Source: Akkermansia muciniphila (GTDB lineage: Bacteria; Verrucomicrobiota; Verrucomicrobiia; Limisphaerales; UBA9464). From it: a stretch of DNA of 55,777 bases. The notes beneath the pieces were generated by a model, which was given only the letters and a program-made list of their open reading frames with translations, did no database searches and had not been told where the DNA came from. The stretch spans positions 1 through 55,777 of the forward strand of contig CAMDGV010000027.1 in the NCBI GenBank assembly GCA_945898055.1, given 5' to 3'. Below, piece after piece: positions 16,066-25,234 of the stretch. A program made the position numbers and the translations under genes. Every line of letters starts with the position of its first letter. Position 1 is the first letter of the stretch.

Positions 16066-19000
16066 TCACGGTTTGCTTAATCGAAAAAAGCGAGTGCTAT
16101 TGGTCGCCGAAACAACGGTGAAATTTAACCCGGCCTCAGTCCCCATCGGGCCCTCTCCAAGCTGCCAAAGGCCATCGGGAACATCTGACTCTTGAAGCAC
16201 ATATCCAATCGCGGTGATCGTCCATGCAATCCGCAGCGAACCCGATTGAGGCGTAAGAACGATCGCTGGAGCCCTCTGGGTTGGTCGTAACAATCCTGAA
16301 ATTCGTAAGTTAAATCGCATATCGGAACTGTTCGTACTGGATTGATGTACTTCGACCGCAAGAATATTGCTTCCTCCCACAAAAAGCGTTGAGGGAAGTT
16401 CTGCCTCAAAGAGGGCTGTTTCATCGGTCCCACCTGTTGCGGATGAGGCCAAGGTGCTCGCAAGCAAGGTTCCTGTGGGCATATTACTGCGAAAAATCTC
16501 ACGCCCATTTAAATAAACTGCGGCACCATCATCTCGAATTAAACCCAGCGTAATGGACTGAAATCCTGATAAATCATCGATTCGGAAAGAATGCCGGAAC
16601 CAAGTCGTAATGTATTTAGCCGACGCGACTCCGCCATATCCTACGGTCGTTATAATGTTGTCATCGCCGTAGCCCAAAGGAGCGGCACCGCGACTCCAAC
16701 CCGTGTCATCAAAGGACGATTGACGCCAGGCGCTTGTGGTCAAGTTACCCTTGTCGTAATACCGCCACTGAGCGCCCAGTGGAACGATCGAAACAGTCGC
16801 TAAATCACCCGCGGCAAAGCTTTCGAAATCCACCCCTGTTTGATTCGCTTGAACTGACACTGGATTGGTGAAGCCGGCCGAATTGAACATCAGTCCCTCA
16901 CTAATTGCTTTCACGGTGTAGATGCCTCGAGTCAAGCCCGTTAAAGTATAGAATCCATCACTATCGGTGTAAGCCTGCCGGGTATTAGAAACCTCCACAC
17001 GAATACCCTGCAGGGGGTGACCTCCTCGGGTGACTTGCCCAGCAATTCGCACGGTTGCGGGGTTTCCTACTCGGATTGGAATGGAACGAATCGCAACCCC
17101 ACCTTTCATATCGCTGACCCGGCAATAAGCCACATACTCGCCGACGGTGGTCCAAGCATGAGTGACTTTTGGCGTATTGGCAGCGATGATTGTTCCATCG
17201 CCAAAATCCCAGGAATAAGCCAAGGGATCCTTCTCTGGATCGGTGGCCGTGGCGGTGAGTGTCACGACTCCATTCACTGGAAGACTGGTGGATGAAGCCT
17301 CCAGTAGGGCGATGGGCGGAAGGTTGTTGGTAAACCGCCCAATTTGGATCACCACATCCAAGGATTCAGGCACAGTGCCACCCTTGGCTACCGGTGTGAT
17401 ATGGATGTCACTGGCGGTGTCGGAAAAAGTGCGCCCGATCAGCAGTGCTGAATCATTTTTCCCATCGGCTGTTCCGGGTGTTGTGTCGAGCAACAAAGAA
17501 GATTGATTACCGGACCGCGCCCATCGAAGACCTAATCCTGACATAAGAGCGGGGCGATCAGTAAACTGCTGACGGAACTCCAACCAGTAGTTCGTCTGGT
17601 TATTCTTGGCGATACGAAGGGCTCGGGTGGTTGCTGCATTGGTTAGATCATGAGCCCAGACTCGATAGGTGCCGCTGCTGGTCACCGTGCGAACCTCGGC
17701 TGTTGGCATCCATCCGAGATAGTTTTTGTAGCGCGCGTTAAAATGTCTTTTGCCAGCCCCAGCGTTCCCCATGGTATCGAAACTGTCTCCATATGCCACA
17801 TTACTCCCAGCACCGGTAACGCTTTGCCCGCCGGTATCCCAAAAGTTAGCATGAAGGAGTCCGAGATTATGCCCGAGTTCATGGGATGGCACGCCGCCAG
17901 AGGCATCGAAGGAAGACCGAATCCAGGCCCCTGGCGCACCAATATAACCCAATCCAGCCCAGTTAAAGCCAGGCACCGCTCCCATACAGATCAGGTCAAA
18001 ATCGAAGAGGGCCGTATTAAACCCAGCTGTTCGAGCGGCAGCGCGTGCATCTGTCCGTAGAAGCGACGCATCGCCCGCTCCATACACAGCCGCGGTTTTG
18101 GGCATTCGCAGAGTTGCGGTGAGTGCGCTTCCTGATCCCAAGGGCTGAAATCCAGTCTTCCCAAAACTTTGTTCGCGATAGAAAGAATTAATGCCCGCCA
18201 GCATGTTGGTCGCAGTCGCAGCAGAGAGGGGGACCCCCGGCAAGTCGCTGAAATCAACTCGGAGAATCAAGAGACGTTTGATGCCACCGGTATAAGCGGA
18301 TTTCATCCGGAAGGTTCCCTCCACATCGAGGCCATTCCCGGAATCATTCAAACCAGCTAAGGCCTTGGCGGTGACTTCTTGCAAATGAAGGTCTCCACAG
18401 AGCCAAGCAATTTCACCCCCTGTATCGATGGCAGTCGCAGTGCCGAACTCGGCTGCGGCTGTTCCGGCAACCGAGCAGACGGCGTCGGCAAGGGTTCCGT
18501 TAAGTTGCTCTCTTTCTTCAGACTCCAGCCTTCGAATTGGGTTTGGATCCAAAGCAAAGAGACCTCCCAAGGCGATGCCGTGAAGAGGAATATCGGTGAG
18601 GGTACTACGTTCAAGGGCAACTCCGAAGGTGTAGGCTCGCCAAGCACGTTCGCCGAGTGAAACCGTTCGATAGAGAGGGGTCGTTGGGGGCTGATCAGCA
18701 GCCTTACCGATGGCCGCTAAGACACCAAAATCGCCGCGTCCACTCAGGGGTTCTTCGATCAGAGCAACGAGTGAAAGAGGGAGTTTGCCCCTCAGGTGCC
18801 GAGGAATTGCCTGCAAAAGAGCGTGTTCAGGATCCGCGGAAATTAGGTCCAACATCTCCACATGACGCTCGGTAGCGATTTGAATTCCCTCGATTTCTAA
18901 TTCCTGACGAGCACTCGAGTTGGTCGCGGCCGTGTAGCGAGAACACCAGTCGCTGAAGCGTTGGAAAACAAGCTTCTCTGACTTAGAAGACCTTTGATTT

Positions 19001-19221
19001 TTTTTGACTAACTCTCGATGAGAAGAAGTTTTGTTTGTGACTAAGTGAACTGGTTTCGCGGGCCATTCTAAAACAGGAGGCTTATCCGAAGCACTGATGG
19101 GAGACTTGGAATCCCGCCCTGAGGAGTTTGGCGACGGGTTGATTACCGAGTGATCAACAAAAAAAACAAAGACGATCGCCACCAAGATTATTAAGAGAAA
19201 TCGAGCTATCGGAGAGGTCAT
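16066..19221 (-). CDS. Large secreted zinc metalloprotease with PKD and regulatory-like domains
   Basis: A 1051-residue protein with an N-terminal hydrophobic anchor or signal (residues 7-22). The active site is the extended zinc motif HELGHNLGLLH, with H447, E448, H451 and H457, as in M6, M12 and other metzincin-like secreted proteases. Downstream come a PKD domain (LTATATDPEKDPLAYSWDFG), a carboxypeptidase-regulatory-like fold (ITVKAISEG-type repeats, DGFYTLTGLTRGIYTV), and a C-terminal beta-rich domain (ITLGLIRDDGAAVYLNGREI) common in planctomycete and verrucomicrobial exoproteins. It likely degrades protein outside the cell. The gene is transcribed divergently from the DUF1549 gene; 222 bases separate the two start codons. 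Confidence 0.85.
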   Translation of the reverse strand: MTSPIARFLLIILVAIVFVFFVDHSVINPSPNSSGRDSKSPISASDKPPVLEWPAKPVHLVTNKTSSHRELVKKNQRSSKSEKLVFQRFSDWCSRYTAATNSSARQELEIEGIQIATERHVEMLDLISADPEHALLQAIPRHLRGKLPLSLVALIEEPLSGRGDFGVLAAIGKAADQPPTTPLYRTVSLGERAWRAYTFGVALERSTLTDIPLHGIALGGLFALDPNPIRRLESEEREQLNGTLADAVCSVAGTAAAEFGTATAIDTGGEIAWLCGDLHLQEVTAKALAGLNDSGNGLDVEGTFRMKSAYTGGIKRLLILRVDFSDLPGVPLSAATATNMLAGINSFYREQSFGKTGFQPLGSGSALTATLRMPKTAAVYGAGDASLLRTDARAAARTAGFNTALFDFDLICMGAVPGFNWAGLGYIGAPGAWIRSSFDASGGVPSHELGHNLGLLHANFWDTGGQSVTGAGSNVAYGDSFDTMGNAGAGKRHFNARYKNYLGWMPTAEVRTVTSSGTYRVWAHDLTNAATTRALRIAKNNQTNYWLEFRQQFTDRPALMSGLGLRWARSGNQSSLLLDTTPGTADGKNDSALLIGRTFSDTASDIHITPVAKGGTVPESLDVVIQIGRFTNNLPPIALLEASSTSLPVNGVVTLTATATDPEKDPLAYSWDFGDGTIIAANTPKVTHAWTTVGEYVAYCRVSDMKGGVAIRSIPIRVGNPATVRIAGQVTRGGHPLQGIRVEVSNTRQAYTDSDGFYTLTGLTRGIYTVKAISEGLMFNSAGFTNPVSVQANQTGVDFESFAAGDLATVSIVPLGAQWRYYDKGNLTTSAWRQSSFDDTGWSRGAAPLGYGDDNIITTVGYGGVASAKYITTWFRHSFRIDDLSGFQSITLGLIRDDGAAVYLNGREIFRSNMPTGTLLASTLASSATGGTDETALFEAELPSTLFVGGSNILAVEVHQSSTNSSDMRFNLRISGLLRPTQRAPAIVLTPQSGSLRIAWTITAIGYVLQESDVPDGLWQLGEGPMGTEAGLNFTVVSATNSTRFFRLSKP

Positions 19222-19443
19222 GTTTGAAGGTGCCTATTCGAATTTACTGAAACAATATCACCGATAATCAGCTCTATTAGCGTTGATGTAAAGTCCTCGA
19301 CTTAACCTGCCTCACCCGGACTCCGATCACACGACCTTAAAAGGTGTTGCCGCGATTTACAATTTTACATCTTTGACTCGTCAAACGAGCTTTTGTGGTA
19401 CACTTTAGAATTATATTATTTTTGACATTGTGGCGACCGCCAA

Positions 19444-22400
19444 ATGCCTGAGATGAATCTTGTTCTTCCAGCGATGAAACCTTCATTTTTTCAGCGAGTA
19501 CCGAACGTCCGCTGGCGGACAGTGGCTCTTGTTTGCAGTATGCTGATTGCCTTTCCGTCCGTTGGGGCCCCCCTTCCGGAGAAGGTGGATTTCAACCGAG
19601 ATATTCGGAGGATTCTGTCAGAGAACTGTTTGACGTGTCATGGGCCAGATTCGAAGCCGCGTAAAGCCGGTGGGACGGTGCTTCGATTGGACGTAGCGGA
19701 GAGTGCTTATGCCGATCGCGGGGGGATCCGGGCTATTATCCCGGGGCAACCGAACACCAGTGAAGCCCTGCGGCGGATGACCTCAAAGGATCCCGACGAT
19801 TTGATGCCCCCCCCAGATTCGGGCAAGAAGTTGACGGCAGAAGAGATTTCATTGGTACGGAAGTGGGTGGAACAAGGCGCTACTTATTCGCGTCATTGGG
19901 CCTATGTGAAACCAGTTAGGGCCGCGGTTCCGGCGGTAATGGACACCGTCTGGGGGAGAAGTCCATTGGATGCATTTATCGTAGCCCGTTTGGAGCGCGA
20001 AGGACTGAAGCATGAAGTTGAAGCGGACCGTGAAACCTTGATTCGACGAGTGGCATTGGACCTGACTGGCCTTCCGCCCACCGTAAAAGAATTGCAGGAA
20101 TGTTTAATGGACACTCAACCTGGAGGGTATGAGCGTTGGGTGGATCGATTACTGAAGAAGCAGACTTATGGTGAGCATTGGGCGAGGCAATGGTTGGATT
20201 TGGCGCGGTACGCGGATTCGGCGGGTTATGCGGATGATCCGGCCCGAACCATCTGGGCCTATCGGGATTATGTGATTCGTTCGATCAATGCCAATAAGCC
20301 ATTCGACCGTTTTACCTTGGAGCAGTTGGCTGGGGATTTACTTCCGGAGGCCGGTGATGATGAGATTATAGCGACAGCATTTCACCGAAATACCCAGACC
20401 AACAACGAAGGTGGAACTAACGACGAGGAATTTCGCAATGTCGCGGTGGTGGATCGGGTAAATACGACGATGGCCGTCTGGATGGGGACAACGATGGCCT
20501 GCGCGCAGTGTCATAACCACAAGTTTGATCCGATCAGTCAGGATGATTATTTCAAACTGTTCGCCGTGTTTAATAGCACCGCAGACGCGGACAGAGGAGA
20601 TGAGTCACCGACCCATGCTCTGTATACCCCTGAACAGAAGCTCAAGCTCAAGCAATGGAAGTCAGGAATTGCCCGCATTGAAGGCACTCTTCAAACGCCG
20701 ACTCCAGCGCTCGATCAAGAGCAACTGACTTGGGAGAAAGGGTTGGCGACAGATCTCGCTTGGGAACCGATTTCGTTGCCCTCCATCAACTCCAAGGCCG
20801 GGGCCAAGGTGAAGGCGGATGCGGATGGATCTGTGCATCTTGCACGAGGCGGGCTGACCGATACGTACAGTGTCGAATTGCCAACAATGGTATCACAGAC
20901 GGTGACGGCGGTGCGCTTGGAAGTGTTGCCCGAAGAGGGCCCTCCGTTGCGAGGCGTTGGAAATGCCGGAGGTGCGTTTGTGGTCACTGGGGTGCGTGGC
21001 GCCTTGATTCCACCGCTAGACGCGCTTCCAAGAGCTCGATTTGTGCGCATTGAATTGCCTGGAAAGGAGAAAATACTTTCCTTAGCCGAGGTTCAAATTT
21101 TTCAAGGAACAAACAATATCGCTCGAAACGGGGAAGCCAGTCAAAGCACCACAGCCTATGATGCGACGGCAGCGCGGGCGATTGACGGTAATACCGACGG
21201 ACATTTTGAAGGGGCTAAGTCGACCACCCATACCGCGGTTTCAAAGGATAATCCGTGGTGGGAGATCGATCTTAAATCGGCGCAACGAGTAAACCGGGTC
21301 GTTGTCTGGAATCGAACCGACGGTGCTGGCGAACGTCTTTCGGGATTCAAAATTCTTCTTTTAGACGAGCAACGGCAGCAGATCTGGGAGCAACCCTTGA
21401 TCACCAAGGCGCCCTCGCCGAGTTTCGAGCTTCGGACCGATGGGGAACGAGCGATCCAGTTTGCCTCAGTGGTGGCTGATTATGCGGAAAAAGATTTCCC
21501 CGCAGCTACAGTTCTCGAAAACAAAGATCCGCAGAATCGAGGGTGGGCCGTCGGTCCAAAGCTAGTTGAGGCTCATTCCCTGACCCTGTTTCTTCAGACC
21601 CCATTAAATATCGGGGCTGGGACCAATATCGTGCTCAAGGTCGAACAGAATTCGAAGTTTGAGTATGCCACTATCAGTCGGATGCGATGGCTTAAATCGA
21701 CCGATCCGCATGCGGCAGAATTCGCCCGTGTACCGTCATCCATGTTGGCTTTACTCAAACTGGATTCGGCACGGCGAACCGAAACTCAACGTGCAGAGGT
21801 ACGGAACTACTTCTTGTCGGTCACCCCCTCTTTGGCGCCTGAGCGCGAGCAGTTAGCCCGATTGAAAAAGAGTATTGAGGAGACGAAGCCTATTACCACG
21901 GTGCCGGTGCTCCGCGAGTTAGCTCAAGATCAACGGCGCAAGACCCGACTGCAGCGGCGTGGTAATTACTTGGACCTTGATCACGAAGTAAAAGAGGGAT
22001 TACCGCAAACATTTCATCCGGCAGCAGACGATCTTCCAGCCGATCGATTGTTACTAGCGCAGTGGTTGGTTTCGCGTGAAAATCCGCTGACCGCGCGGGT
22101 GGTGGTCAATCGATTATGGGAATCGATCTTCGGCACTGGAATGGTCCGAACGGGTGAAGAATTTGGCTCACAAGGGGAACTTCCTACCCATCCGGAGTTA
22201 CTGGATTGGTTGGCCATGGAATTGATGGAGCGAAACTGGGACATCAACCATTTGATTCGTCTTCTAGTGACTTCTGCGACGTATCGCCAGTCGTCTCGTG
22301 TGAGTTCAGAAATGGCAACTTTGGATCCGGACAATCGGCTGTTGGCTCGAGGGCCGCGCTTCCGACTTTCGGCGGAAATGATCCGTGATCAAGCGCTGTT

Positions 22401-22980
22401 AGTTGCGGGGCTCTTGAGTCCGAAGATGTATGGACCTTCGGTTCGGCCCCTGCAGCCGAAGCTGGGACTTTCGGCGGCATTCGGTAGCGGGACCGATTGG
22501 GAAACAAGTGGAGGCGAAGACCGATATCGGCGGGCCCTCTACACCACCTGGCGTCGATCAAGCCCTTATCCATCGATGGCGGCCTTTGACGCTCCGAATC
22601 GTGAAGTGTGCCAAATTCGGAGGGAACGATCGAACACACCTTTGCAAGCCTTGGTCACCCTGAACGATCCTGTTTATATGGAGGCCGCTCAAGGGTTGGC
22701 ACGTCGTTTGGTCGCGGCCGGATCGACTCCTGCCGACAGGATTGAACACGGCTATCGTCTTTGTCTCAGCCGCAGTCCTTCGTCAGCGGAGTTAACTCGA
22801 ATGAGCGACTTCTTTTCGAAATCTTTGGAGCGATTTAAGGCGGATGAGGTGAAAGCAAAAGAGGTAGCGACCAAGCCCTTGGGAGAACCGCCGGCTGGGA
22901 GTGATCTAGCAGAACTTGCAGCATGGACGCTGGTCGGGAATGTTTTGCTGAACCTCGATGAAATATTGATGAAACGGTGA
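19444..22980 (+). CDS. PSCyt1/DUF1549/DUF1553 heme protein with F5/8-type domain
   Basis: A 1178-residue extracytoplasmic protein. The signal-like hydrophobic stretch ends near residue 42. The planctomycete cytochrome module carries C62-L-T-C65-H66 and ends LMPPPDSGKKLTAEE. DUF1549 follows (LDLTGLPPTVKELQ, YGEHWARQWLDLARYADS, CAQCHNHKFDPISQDDYF). The middle contains a discoidin/F5/8-type domain (about 545-650, WWEIDLKSAQRVNRVVVWNR), and DUF1553 closes the protein (VNRLWESIFGTGMVRTGEEF, LDWLAMEL, SSPYPSMAAFDAPNRE). The CAQCH inside DUF1549 is a second possible heme site. The family pairs with DUF1501, whose gene starts 19 bases downstream. The biochemical role is unknown; the inserted sugar-binding-like domain suggests polysaccharide contact. 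Confidence 0.92.
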   Translation: MPEMNLVLPAMKPSFFQRVPNVRWRTVALVCSMLIAFPSVGAPLPEKVDFNRDIRRILSENCLTCHGPDSKPRKAGGTVLRLDVAESAYADRGGIRAIIPGQPNTSEALRRMTSKDPDDLMPPPDSGKKLTAEEISLVRKWVEQGATYSRHWAYVKPVRAAVPAVMDTVWGRSPLDAFIVARLEREGLKHEVEADRETLIRRVALDLTGLPPTVKELQECLMDTQPGGYERWVDRLLKKQTYGEHWARQWLDLARYADSAGYADDPARTIWAYRDYVIRSINANKPFDRFTLEQLAGDLLPEAGDDEIIATAFHRNTQTNNEGGTNDEEFRNVAVVDRVNTTMAVWMGTTMACAQCHNHKFDPISQDDYFKLFAVFNSTADADRGDESPTHALYTPEQKLKLKQWKSGIARIEGTLQTPTPALDQEQLTWEKGLATDLAWEPISLPSINSKAGAKVKADADGSVHLARGGLTDTYSVELPTMVSQTVTAVRLEVLPEEGPPLRGVGNAGGAFVVTGVRGALIPPLDALPRARFVRIELPGKEKILSLAEVQIFQGTNNIARNGEASQSTTAYDATAARAIDGNTDGHFEGAKSTTHTAVSKDNPWWEIDLKSAQRVNRVVVWNRTDGAGERLSGFKILLLDEQRQQIWEQPLITKAPSPSFELRTDGERAIQFASVVADYAEKDFPAATVLENKDPQNRGWAVGPKLVEAHSLTLFLQTPLNIGAGTNIVLKVEQNSKFEYATISRMRWLKSTDPHAAEFARVPSSMLALLKLDSARRTETQRAEVRNYFLSVTPSLAPEREQLARLKKSIEETKPITTVPVLRELAQDQRRKTRLQRRGNYLDLDHEVKEGLPQTFHPAADDLPADRLLLAQWLVSRENPLTARVVVNRLWESIFGTGMVRTGEEFGSQGELPTHPELLDWLAMELMERNWDINHLIRLLVTSATYRQSSRVSSEMATLDPDNRLLARGPRFRLSAEMIRDQALLVAGLLSPKMYGPSVRPLQPKLGLSAAFGSGTDWETSGGEDRYRRALYTTWRRSSPYPSMAAFDAPNREVCQIRRERSNTPLQALVTLNDPVYMEAAQGLARRLVAAGSTPADRIEHGYRLCLSRSPSSAELTRMSDFFSKSLERFKADEVKAKEVATKPLGEPPAGSDLAELAAWTLVGNVLLNLDEILMKR

Positions 22981-22999
22981 ACCCTGATTCGAACTTAAT

Positions 23000-24454
23000 A
23001 TGAATCCTCAACTCGAAAATCTCCGGAATTTGACCCGTCGCCATTTCTTAGCGAAAGGTGCCAATGGAATTGGGGCTTTGGCTCTTGGTTCGTTGATGAA
23101 GAGCAATCTCTCAGGCGCGACGGTTCCCTCTTTAGCCGATCCATTGACTCCGCGGATGCCTCACTTTGCCGGCAAAGCGAAGCAAGTGATCTATTTGCAC
23201 CTCACCGGATCGCCTCCTCATTTGGATTTGTATGACTACAAACCAGAATTGATCAAACGGACCGGTCAAGACTGTCCCGATGCTTTCCTGAAGGGCAAAC
23301 GATTCGCTTTTACCTCTGGGATCCCTAAACTCTTAGGGACACCACGGACTTTTGGTCAGTACGGTAAAGGAGGGGTTTGGCTTTCCGACGCGATTCCTCA
23401 TCTGCATTCGGTTGCCGATGAATTGTGTGTCATTCGATCGATGACGACCGATCAGTTCAATCATGCGCCGGCCGAGTTGCTGGTGTACACCGGATCCCCA
23501 AGGCCTGGTCGTCCATCCATGGGTTCTTGGGTCACCTACGGATTAGGTTCCGAGAATCAGAATCTACCCGGTTTCGTAGTGTTAATTTCTAGTGGGGTTC
23601 AACCTAACGGGGGTCGCAATTCATTTGGAAACGGGTTTTTGCCTTCCGTCTATCAGGGGATTCAATGTCGATCCAAGGGAGATCCAGTGCTCTATGCCTC
23701 GGATCCGACCGGCCTCGACCGCGCCACGCGTCGCTCGAGTTTAGATGCACTCAAGGATCTGAACGAAATGCAGTCGCGTGAACTGGGTCATCCGGAGACG
23801 GCCACCCGAATTGCTCAATACGAGCTCGCCTTTCGTATGCAGGCGTCGGTTCCTGAGGTGATGGATATCACCCGAGAATCAGCCAACACCTTGGAAGCCT
23901 ACGGCGCAAAACCGGGTGATTCTAGCTTTGCCAACAATTGCCTACTGGCCCGTCGTTTGGTTGAGCAAGGTGTCCGGTATGTGCAGTTATTCGATTGGGG
24001 TTGGGATTTTCACGGGACGGGTCCCGGCGAAGATCTTCGCGGGGGACTTACTAACAAGTGTGCGACCATGGACCGGCCGGTGGCGGCTTTGCTCAAAGAT
24101 TTGCGTCAACGCGGTCTGCTGGAGGAAACATTAGTGGTGCTCGGCGGCGAGTTTGGGCGCACCCCATTTCGAGAAGGGCGTACTGCTTCTGGCAATATTC
24201 TCGGACGGGATCACTTTCCAGACTGTTACTCAATGGTTGTCGCCGGGGGCGGCATCCGTGGTGGAACAATGTATGGCGAATCCGATGAACTAGGATTCAC
24301 TCCGGCGGTAAACAAGGTCAGTGTTCACGATCTTCAAGCGACCTTGTTGCATCAATTAGGGTTCAATCACGAACGATTGACCTATCGATTTCAAGGACGA
24401 GACTACCGACTAACCGATGTCGAGGGCGAGGTAATCCGTGGGATTATAAGCTAA
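23000..24454 (+). CDS. DUF1501 (sulfatase-fold) Tat-exported protein
   Basis: A 484-residue protein with a twin-arginine leader (LTRRHFLAKGANGIGALALG). The DUF1501 body shows VIYLHLTGSPPHLDLYDYKP at the start, RPSMGSWVTYGLG and LPGFVVL, then RYVQLFDWGWDFHG, VVLGGEFGRTPF and GRDHFPDCYSMVVAGGG. The fold belongs to the alkaline phosphatase/sulfatase superfamily, with a metal-ligand-like GGEFGRT loop, but the activity is unknown. It is nearly always coded beside a DUF1549/DUF1553 protein, and the 19-base gap here supports cotranscription with that partner. Confidence 0.92.
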   Translation: MNPQLENLRNLTRRHFLAKGANGIGALALGSLMKSNLSGATVPSLADPLTPRMPHFAGKAKQVIYLHLTGSPPHLDLYDYKPELIKRTGQDCPDAFLKGKRFAFTSGIPKLLGTPRTFGQYGKGGVWLSDAIPHLHSVADELCVIRSMTTDQFNHAPAELLVYTGSPRPGRPSMGSWVTYGLGSENQNLPGFVVLISSGVQPNGGRNSFGNGFLPSVYQGIQCRSKGDPVLYASDPTGLDRATRRSSLDALKDLNEMQSRELGHPETATRIAQYELAFRMQASVPEVMDITRESANTLEAYGAKPGDSSFANNCLLARRLVEQGVRYVQLFDWGWDFHGTGPGEDLRGGLTNKCATMDRPVAALLKDLRQRGLLEETLVVLGGEFGRTPFREGRTASGNILGRDHFPDCYSMVVAGGGIRGGTMYGESDELGFTPAVNKVSVHDLQATLLHQLGFNHERLTYRFQGRDYRLTDVEGEVIRGIIS

Positions 24455-24646
24455 GCCGAATAAAGATTTTGTAACTCTTCAGGTTAGGCGCGAACAAGGG
24501 TGAACGTTCAATATCCGAGTCTTTGAGTTCTTGCTCTTGGATAATCTGAGCGCTTTCTATGCCCTCGCCTATCGGATCCGTCGTCAGTTGAGTTCAGAAG
24601 AAAGGTCCGTTCGCTCACGAAAAACTTCGCACGAGCCACCTGACTC

Positions 24647-24713
24647 ATGACACTCGGGTCCTAGCTAGACCCTTGGAGGACTTCGACCGAGGTCCAACTG
24701 ACAAAAGTGTCAT
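24647..24713 (+). ncRNA. Candidate structured RNA (closed multi-branch hairpin) upstream of iscX
   Basis: ATGACACT at 24647 pairs perfectly with AGTGTCAT at 24706-24713. It encloses two hairpins: GGGTC/GACCC (24656-24672, 7-base loop) and GGACTTC/GAGGTCC (24678-24695, 4-base loop, one G-U pair). Three nested or adjacent perfect stems in 67 bases are unlikely in a spacer by chance. It begins 112 bases before the iscX start codon, so it could be a cis-regulatory leader, a small RNA, or a dyad for DNA binding. It matches no riboswitch consensus I know. The rest of the spacer 24455-24758 shows nothing recognisable. Confidence 0.35.
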
Positions 24714-24758
24714 TCTCGATATGGACGACAGACAGTTTTCAAGGCATTGCTATCGCTG

Positions 24759-24959
24759 ATGAAACTAACTTGGAAGGATCATGAGGAAATAGCTTGGTCG
24801 CTTTTTGATAAATTTCCTGAGCAGAACCCACTCAAACTCAGCTTCCCAAAATTGCATGCCATGGTTCTAGCTCTTGAGGGTTTTGACGATAAGCCTGAAG
24901 CATCAAACGAGAAGGTTTTGGAGAACATCCAAATGGCCTGGCTCGATGAGACCCACTAA
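24759..24959 (+). CDS. iscX: IscX (YfhJ) iron-sulfur assembly accessory protein
   Basis: The 66-residue product has the same length as E. coli IscX and its signature features: KLTWKDHEEIAWSLFDKFPE at the start, KLHAMVLALEGFDDKPEASN in the middle and the acidic end NIQMAWLDETH. IscX is a small acidic cytoplasmic protein that binds the cysteine desulfurase IscS and iron and modulates Fe-S cluster assembly. It usually ends the isc operon after fdx; here it stands alone between a DUF1501 gene and thrS, with no isc or suf genes in the window. The ATG at 24759 matches the family start; a TTG four codons earlier is less likely. Confidence 0.88.
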   Translation: MKLTWKDHEEIAWSLFDKFPEQNPLKLSFPKLHAMVLALEGFDDKPEASNEKVLENIQMAWLDETH

Positions 24960-25082
24960 GAACAGCCTGGCCCTTTTTTATCTTTGACCTTGGTCAGATC
25001 TAAATTTGGGTTGCCTGACTGTGGACTGTCGGAACAAAGTCTCTTAATGCTCCGCGTGTCAATCGCCTCTGGGGTCACCCGA

Positions 25083-25154
25083 TAGCGTCCGATCAGGAAA
25101 TTTCTGAACCGGACGCTAATCCGCCTCGTACCTAAACGGGTTCGAGGCGTTTTT
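25083..25154 (+). terminator. Two hairpins ending in a T-run between iscX and thrS
   Basis: First hairpin: TAGCGTCCG (25083) pairs with CGGACGCTA (25110-25118), with an inner TCAG/CTGA stem. Second hairpin: CGCCTCG (25122) pairs with CGAGGCG (25143-25149) and is followed by TTTTT. The second is a strong intrinsic terminator. It lies 163 bases after iscX and 81 before the thrS start, so it may end the iscX transcript or act as an attenuator in a thrS leader. I see no T-box core, so a T-box is not supported. Confidence 0.7.
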
Positions 25155-25234
25155 ATTCCTATGCCGCGCCACAACTCACAATACCGGAAAATCTCGCCCT
25201 CTCAGATGCCTACACACAGGAGCCATTCCCTTCA

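Noticed and set aside
24960-25234. T-box or other riboswitch in the thrS leader
   Set aside because: Two good hairpins exist, but no AGGGTGGNACCGCG-type core or specifier loop can be found.
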